Shown here: positions 6,664 to 10,437 of the stretch, one piece after another
Position numbering within the stretch: position 1 is the first letter of the stretch
How the letters are laid out: each line of letters begins with the position of its first letter
Assembly: GCA_046539045.1 (NCBI GenBank)
Contig: JBKHHU010000123.1
Coordinates: forward strand, 1 to 10,437
Length of the DNA stretch: 10,437 nt
Direction of reading: 5' to 3'
DNA from: JBKHHU01 sp046539045
GTDB taxonomy: Bacteria > Planctomycetota > Phycisphaerae > SM23-33
Translations under genes and position numbers: made by a program
The notes under the pieces: model-generated
What the model saw: the letters and a program-made list of their open reading frames with translations, nothing else
Database searches by the model: none
Told to the model about the DNA's origin: nothing

Positions 6664-7332
6664 ATGCGGAAACTGATGCACAACAAGAAACCCCGGACCA
6701 CGCGACGAGGCGGGTTCACGCTGATCGAACTGCTGGTGGTCATCTCGATCATCATCCTGCTGGTCACGATCATCGTCCCGTCGATCCAGAACGTAATCCA
6801 GACGTCCTATGCAACCAAGACCCAGTCGTTCATCGTGGAACTGAATTCTGGCGCATTGAACTACAGCCAGCAGAACAATGGCTACTACCCCGGTCAGACC
6901 GTCCTGGGCCAGATCGGCTCCGGCGGATACACCGGCAGCCAGGTTCTCGCCGCCCGCCTGTTCGGGTACGAGCTGGACGACATCAACAACGAGGACCGCG
7001 AGCCGGCCGGTGGGTATGTGACGTACCGCAAGGACCGGCTGCAGGACATCGACGGCAAGCCGGGCACCATCGTCGACGCCTGGAACATCCCCGAGCCGAT
7101 CGCCTACTTCCCCTCCCATCCGGGCCGGCAGGGAACCGACCAGTTCAAGTACGGCGACAACTCCGCGTACTTCAACAGCGGTGACGGCTCGTCGGGCGAT
7201 TTCAAGTCGCTGATCAGCCAGCAGGGGTTTGCCGGGGGCAACACCCCGCGGATGGACGGGCAGTTCCTGCTGATCGCTCCGGGAATCGACCGGAAATTCT
7301 TCCAAGGCGGAGACGACCTGAAGAACTGGTAA
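6664..7332 (+). CDS. GspG-like prepilin/pseudopilin 1
   Basis: This is a 222-residue prepilin with a 17-residue basic leader ending GG. The predicted prepilin-peptidase cut is between G17 and F18 (FTLIELLVV), with Glu at mature position 5 (E22). The hydrophobic N-terminal helix is about 18-41. Like GspG proteins it has a Y-x-P site after the helix (GYYPGQ, 73-78). The end resembles the GspG calcium-loop region: LIAPGIDRKFF (203-213) then GDDLKNW to the stop. The usual D-x-WGNP motif is altered to DAWNIPEP (138-145). The globular part is longer than in typical GspG. The ATG at 6664 follows CGGAG (6652-6656) by seven bases. It was assigned by N-terminus and C-terminal pattern; whether it is a pilus shaft or secretion pseudopilus subunit is unknown. 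Confidence 0.88.
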   Translation: MRKLMHNKKPRTTRRGGFTLIELLVVISIIILLVTIIVPSIQNVIQTSYATKTQSFIVELNSGALNYSQQNNGYYPGQTVLGQIGSGGYTGSQVLAARLFGYELDDINNEDREPAGGYVTYRKDRLQDIDGKPGTIVDAWNIPEPIAYFPSHPGRQGTDQFKYGDNSAYFNSGDGSSGDFKSLISQQGFAGGNTPRMDGQFLLIAPGIDRKFFQGGDDLKNW

Positions 7333-7336
7333 CAAC

Positions 7337-7341
7337 GGGAG
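7337..7341 (+). promoter_or_regulatory. Ribosome-binding site that supports the GTG start
   Basis: GGGAG lies five bases before GTG at 7347. No ATG lies between this site and the region encoding the leader, and the GTG start gives a normal 11-residue prepilin leader. The site therefore decides the start. Confidence 0.6.
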
Positions 7342-7346
7342 CCACT

Positions 7347-7988
7347 GTGAAGGCAACAAACGAGACAACGCGACGAGGCTTTACGCTGATTGAATTGCTG
7401 GTGGTCATCGCGATCATCATCGGGCTGGTTGCCATTGCGGTCCCGACCATCGTGAACGTCATGCAGTCCGGGATGCGCAGCGCGACCCTGTCGACCATCA
7501 ACATGCTGGACGGCGCGGTGCAGATGTACGAGTCGGACTTCAATGACTACCCGGTCTACCCCACCTGGGACGATGAGCACGGTTCACCGAAGGGCCTGTG
7601 CCTGTTGCTGACCGGGTACGCCGACGACCCGAGCCCCAAGGGGGCGCCCGGCGACGATTTGCACCTGGATGACGGCAAGGACGGGTTCGGCTACCGCGTG
7701 GAGCGGCGGCAGATTCCTCCGTACGGCCCGTACAACGGTACGGAGAAGCTCGAAACGACCGAAGACAAATTCCCCTCCTTCGTCGACTCGTACGGAAACG
7801 TGATCGAGTACCGCCGGTTCGCCGGTGGCAGCTATGGCGGCTCGTGGGACAAACGCGTGAAGAACACCGAGGGGCAATGGTTCCGCACGGACTTCATTCT
7901 CGCCTCTCCGGGTTCGGACGAGGAATTCCAGGTTGTCAGCGACGAGCCGGACACCGACGACATCACCAACTTCCTGAACGAGGACTGA
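7347..7988 (+). CDS. GspG-like prepilin/pseudopilin 2 (GTG start)
   Basis: This is a 213-residue prepilin with a short 11-residue leader (MKATNETTRRG). The predicted cut is G11/F12, and E16 is at mature position 5. The hydrophobic helix is about 12-36 (FTLIELLVVIAIIIGLVAI at its start). GspG-like features: a YP pair (71-72) with GL soon after (83-84); DSYGNVIEY (147-155) in place of D-x-WGNPxxY; and a C-terminal ASPGSDEEF ... DTDDITNF (186-209) matching the acidic calcium-loop end of GspG. It starts 15 bp after the previous stop and lies in the same operon. The GTG start could lower its output relative to its neighbours. A middle stretch, 92-112, is rich in Asp and Gly and has no clear GspG counterpart. 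Confidence 0.88.
   Translation: MKATNETTRRGFTLIELLVVIAIIIGLVAIAVPTIVNVMQSGMRSATLSTINMLDGAVQMYESDFNDYPVYPTWDDEHGSPKGLCLLLTGYADDPSPKGAPGDDLHLDDGKDGFGYRVERRQIPPYGPYNGTEKLETTEDKFPSFVDSYGNVIEYRRFAGGSYGGSWDKRVKNTEGQWFRTDFILASPGSDEEFQVVSDEPDTDDITNFLNED
7980..7984 (+). promoter_or_regulatory. Ribosome-binding site that supports the start at 7994
   Basis: GAGGA lies inside the last codons of the preceding gene, nine bases before ATG at 7994. The reading frame is open much further upstream (to about 7844), but only the 7994 start gives a proper prepilin leader without a long overlap with the preceding gene. Confidence 0.55.
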
Positions 7989-7993
7989 TCCGC

Positions 7994-8512
7994 ATGATCC
8001 GCACTCTCAAGAAACGATCCGCCGATCGCAGAGCCCGCCGGGCCTTTACGATCATCGAGCTGCTGGCTGTGCTGGTGATCATCGGCATCCTGGTGGCGTT
8101 GGCGGTGGCGGTGAGCACCTACCTGATGGACCGGGCCCAGGAAGACGCAACCAGGGGCACGATGGAACTGACCCTGCAGGCGCTGGACGCCTTTTACGAG
8201 AAGACCGGCGAATACCCGCCCGGCGACGGCGGGACCGACAGCGGAGAGGTCCTTCTGGAATGGCTGACCGGCAGGACCGACGACTACCCGGAACGCTCGG
8301 CACCGGTGAAGGCAGCGATGGGCTTCCTCAGCCGCCTGCCGGAAGACGCCATCGGCCTGGCCGAAGACAACAGCGGACAGCGCATTGTCGACGGGTGGGG
8401 CAACCCGATTCGGTACGAGAAGTCGGGCGTGGGCAACACCCCGCGATTGATCTCCGCAGGCCCGGACGGCGATTTCGACACCGTCGAAGACAACGTCTAC
8501 AGACCGTCCTGA
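7994..8512 (+). CDS. GspG-like major pseudopilin 3
   Basis: This 172-residue protein is the most GspG-like of the three tandem paralogues. After the hydrophobic helix (about 18-43, FTIIELLAVLVIIGILVAL) come the Y-EKTGEYPPG segment (68-77), the family motif VDGWGNPIRY (132-141) and the C-terminal loop LISAGPDGDFD (152-162) followed by EDN. In type II secretion systems this loop binds calcium and stabilises the major pseudopilin. E22 is at mature position 5. The residue before the predicted cut is Ala17 instead of the usual glycine (RRA/FTIIE), which may slow or alter processing. The start at 7994 is five bases after the previous stop and has GAGGA upstream. Length is close to family size. Confidence 0.9.
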   Translation: MIRTLKKRSADRRARRAFTIIELLAVLVIIGILVALAVAVSTYLMDRAQEDATRGTMELTLQALDAFYEKTGEYPPGDGGTDSGEVLLEWLTGRTDDYPERSAPVKAAMGFLSRLPEDAIGLAEDNSGQRIVDGWGNPIRYEKSGVGNTPRLISAGPDGDFDTVEDNVYRPS

Positions 8513-8642
8513 CACGGCGGCCCGGGCGCGGCCAAAGCGGCCGAAAACAAGGAACAATATAGACTTATCTTCCGTTACGACAGTGGCGGCGCCGGTGCAG
8601 AACCCCGGCGGAGCCCGCTGAAGCAACAGGATTGGATACCCA
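8513..8642 (+). other. 130-bp gap between the GspG-like and GspH-I-J-like genes
   Basis: No gene seen. It contains an 8-bp palindrome GCCCGGGC (8520-8527), then a small hairpin CGGCC/GGCCG (8529-8533 with 8539-8543, loop AAAGC) followed by AAAACAA, and an AT-rich block at about 8544-8577. No T-run follows the hairpin, so it is not a standard terminator. The AT-rich block contains GGAAC (8551-8555) and CGTT (8573-8576) 17 bp apart, loosely like an ECF sigma promoter, and TATAGA (8558-8563). A second transcription start for the minor pseudopilins is possible but unproven. Confidence 0.35.
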
Positions 8643-9386
8643 ATGCAGCACGAGACATTCATCAGGGACCGACGGGCCGTCGGGCGAGGCTTCACCCTCG
8701 TGGAGCTTCTGGTCGTGATCGCCGTGATCGGTCTGGCGATGGCGATCGCCCTGCCGACCATGTCGAGCTTCTTCGGCACGGCAGAGTCCATCGAACAGGC
8801 CTACAACGTGGTCCGAGGACAAGTTGCCGCCGCCCAGACCCTGGCTGGCGAGGAAAACACCTTCGCAGCCGTCCACATCCAGCAGGGCCGCCCCGATGAT
8901 TCCGATATCGCAGAGAAAGCCTTCTCCGCGATCTACGTCTATGACCGCAGCAAGAAGAAGTTCGTCCTGGCCGGGGGCCACCGCGTGCAGGAACTGCCCG
9001 GAAACGCGGTATTCGGCGAGGTATCCGGAGATTTCGTCAACGGTGGGTCATACCAGTCCGTCGGCGATGCGGGAAGCGCCACCTTCCGCGACTTTACGAG
9101 CATGACCATCGTATTCGCCCCGGACGGCACCGTTGTAAAAACGCCCCGCGGCAATGACGTCACGCTGGACACCGACGAGAACGTTTTCGAAAGCGGTGAG
9201 GACGGCGTATGGGACCCCGACGATGCCAAACCCGAACCCGGCGTGACTGCCGTCACCCTGTTCAGCATGCGGGACATCCGCGGGATGGGCGCCTCCGGCA
9301 TCAAGAACTACCTGGACGAAGCCGGTTTCTTCCTGTCGGTCAACGTCTACACCGGGCAGATCATCCCGCTTCGAGAGAGGGAGTGA
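8643..9386 (+). CDS. GspH-like minor prepilin/pseudopilin
   Basis: This is a 247-residue prepilin with a 16-residue leader ending RG. The cut is predicted at G16/F17 (FTLVELLVV), and E21 is at mature position 5. The helix is about 17-40. After it, the residues around 53-66 (AYNVVRGQVAAAQT) and the later TIVFAPDGTV (155-164) resemble GspH/FimT proteins, where a strand ending F-x-PDG is typical. The C-terminal FFLSVNVYTGQI (229-240) fits the closing strand of that fold. It is longer than a usual GspH of about 150-200 residues. An acidic insertion at 171-199 contains DTDEN and GEDGVWDPDD and may bind a divalent metal. The ATG at 8643 has only a weak AGGA (8628-8631) at a long distance. It probably belongs to the filament tip complex. 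Confidence 0.82.
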   Translation: MQHETFIRDRRAVGRGFTLVELLVVIAVIGLAMAIALPTMSSFFGTAESIEQAYNVVRGQVAAAQTLAGEENTFAAVHIQQGRPDDSDIAEKAFSAIYVYDRSKKKFVLAGGHRVQELPGNAVFGEVSGDFVNGGSYQSVGDAGSATFRDFTSMTIVFAPDGTVVKTPRGNDVTLDTDENVFESGEDGVWDPDDAKPEPGVTAVTLFSMRDIRGMGASGIKNYLDEAGFFLSVNVYTGQIIPLRERE

Positions 9387-9390
9387 CACC

Positions 9391-10179
9391 ATGAGACTGA
9401 CTAACCCAAGACATCGCAGACCCGCACGACGGGGCTTCTCCCTCAGCGAACTGATGATCGCACTGGGCATCTTCGCGGTCGGTCTGACGACCGGAATGGC
9501 CCTGTTTCCCGCTGCCCTGAAGAACTCCGAGAAGAGCACCCGGAAGTACAACGCCTCGGTGGTCGGCAGGAACGGCCTGGCCATCGCGCAGGCCAAGCTC
9601 ACCCACCCGCTCTGGGACAGCGGAGCGCATCCGGATCTCGAGGTGATCGACTCGAAGGTGAACCCGGGCGATCGGGTGTACCCGATCTACGAAGACCCGT
9701 CTTCCATCGAGGACAGCCAGCGTCGCAAGGGCTTCATCCTCCTGGCCCGTTCCATGGACAACCCCGCCTCTCCCGTACCGGGTGACTACCAGGCGCCCAA
9801 CGACTATCAACTGGTGGCGGTGGCGTTCAACAAGCTCAACGAGACCCACACCGTCCAAGCCGTGCCGATGACCGCCACCGTCAACAAGGTCGGGAAGACG
9901 TACAGCATGAAAGTGGCCGACAGCGATCTGGACAAGGTGCCCTTCGGCTCGCTGGTGGTGCTGCGGGACGGCAGCTACGCGTTCATCGCGGATGTCGACA
10001 CCGGCGACAAGAACACCGAGGACGACAACACCCTCCAGCTGGACCGGGCCGTGCCCGGTGCTGTCGGGTCGCATCAGGTTTTCGCGATCGTCGCCAAAGA
10101 CTCCGGTGGCGACAGGATCGATGGCTTTAACCCGGGCTTGGGCGCGTTCAGCGTTCGCACCGGTCTGCGGCTGAAATAG
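9391..10179 (+). CDS. GspI-like minor prepilin/pseudopilin
   Basis: This is a 262-residue prepilin with a 15-residue leader (RRG at its end). The cut is predicted at G15/F16 (FSLSELMIALGIFAVGL), and E20 is at mature position 5. The IALGIFAV helix and the following region rich in N/A/Q (RNGLAIAQAKL, 60-70) resemble GspI/PilV-type minor pseudopilins, in which xxNxLAxAQ is common. At 262 residues it is about twice the usual GspI length, so the C-terminal part beyond about 120 is extra and I do not recognise it. It contains an acidic loop, DVDTGDKNTEDDN (201-213). The ATG at 9391 is four bases after the previous stop, with AGGGAG (9378-9383) inside the end of that gene, so translation is probably coupled. 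Confidence 0.8.
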   Translation: MRLTNPRHRRPARRGFSLSELMIALGIFAVGLTTGMALFPAALKNSEKSTRKYNASVVGRNGLAIAQAKLTHPLWDSGAHPDLEVIDSKVNPGDRVYPIYEDPSSIEDSQRRKGFILLARSMDNPASPVPGDYQAPNDYQLVAVAFNKLNETHTVQAVPMTATVNKVGKTYSMKVADSDLDKVPFGSLVVLRDGSYAFIADVDTGDKNTEDDNTLQLDRAVPGAVGSHQVFAIVAKDSGGDRIDGFNPGLGAFSVRTGLRLK

Positions 10180-10181
10180 AT

Positions 10182-10185
10182 CGGA
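10182..10185 (+). promoter_or_regulatory. Ribosome-binding site that favours the start at 10193
   Basis: CGGA lies one base before the first in-frame ATG (10187) and seven bases before the second (10193). Normal spacing favours 10193. Both starts give acceptable prepilin leaders (12 or 10 residues). Confidence 0.4.
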
Positions 10186-10192
10186 CATGACC

Positions 10193-10437
10193 ATGCACAT
10201 TGCGTTTGACAGAAATCGCGGTTTCACGCTGATCGAGCTGATGGTCTCGCTGGGCATTCTGGCGATGATGGTGCTGGCGTTCGCCACCATCCTCAGCCAG
10301 GCCCGATCGATCGTATCCGGCGGCCAGGAACTCCTGCAGGAGAAGTCTGCCGTCGATGCGGTCGCGCGGATCATGCGGGAAGACGTCCGCAAGGCGTCCG
10401 GACACGGCGTGATGTGCCTGACCCAGGACAACGACGG
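10193..10437 (+). CDS. GspJ-like minor prepilin/pseudopilin, cut by the window end
   Basis: Only the first 81 codons are present and no stop is reached. The leader MHIAFDRNRG ends in glycine, with a predicted cut before FTLIELMVSLGILAMMVLA; E15 is at mature position 5. After the helix (about 11-35) the region runs SGGQELLQEKSAVDAVARIM and then REDVRKAS (about 67-74), a pattern like the GspJ/PilW helix followed by an R-x-D-x-R motif. Its place directly after a GspI-like gene supports GspJ. A start at 10187 would add two residues. Fold and length beyond residue 81 cannot be judged. Confidence 0.75.
   Translation, partial: MHIAFDRNRGFTLIELMVSLGILAMMVLAFATILSQARSIVSGGQELLQEKSAVDAVARIMREDVRKASGHGVMCLTQDND

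Noticed and set aside
5131..7368. Very long minus-strand open frame across pilC and the first prepilin gene
   Set aside because: It is antisense to genes with clear conserved motifs, its translation is low in recognisable domains and rich in Asp/His/Gln/Arg, and G+C-rich codon bias often leaves the opposite frame open.
7844..7993. Upstream extension of the third GspG-like gene
   Set aside because: It would overlap the end of the preceding gene by about 145 bp and place 50 unrelated residues before a normal prepilin leader.

Overview
This window holds one long plus-strand cluster for a type IV pilus / type II secretion-like filament machine. Codons are G+C-rich (roughly 60% G+C by eye). It looks bacterial, Gram-negative type. 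The short gene spacing, the combination of two PilB/GspE-type ATPases with PilT and PilC, and several GspG-like pseudopilins in a row fit Planctomycetota (Phycisphaerae-like) or a related environmental lineage. That assignment is inference, because no phylogenetic marker gene is present.

Layout: positions 1-520 appear non-coding. They contain a short 9-bp tandem repeat at the left edge, a perfect 14-bp palindrome at 333-346, and an AT-rich stretch just before the first start. The machine genes follow: a PilB/GspE ATPase (521-2227); a 129-bp gap with a strong stem-loop; a PilT retraction-type ATPase with a glutamine-rich tail (2357-3526); a second PilB/GspE ATPase only 3 bp later (3530-5299); and a PilC/GspF membrane platform protein (5383-6639). 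Then come at least six prepilin-like genes: three GspG-like (6664-7332, 7347-7988, 7994-8512), a 130-bp gap, a GspH-like gene (8643-9386), a GspI-like gene (9391-10179) and the start of a GspJ-like gene (10193 to the window end). The order G-G-G-H-I-J mirrors the pseudopilin order of type II secretion operons, and a GspK-like gene and assembly proteins are expected just downstream.

How the parts would work together: the two PilB-type hexamers would drive filament extension through the single PilC platform, and PilT would drive disassembly. A prepilin peptidase, not in this window, would trim the short basic leaders. The GspG-like proteins would form the shaft, and the H/I/J-like proteins the tip or priming complex. 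The window is therefore a known kind of machine. Its unusual points are the doubled extension ATPase with diverged nucleotide-binding-region and N-terminal regulatory motifs, the glutamine-rich PilT tail, three tandem GspG-like paralogues of which one has alanine in place of the glycine before the cleavage site, and acidic, possibly calcium-binding loops in the later pseudopilins. No CRISPR array, tRNA, rRNA, transposase or phage gene was seen.
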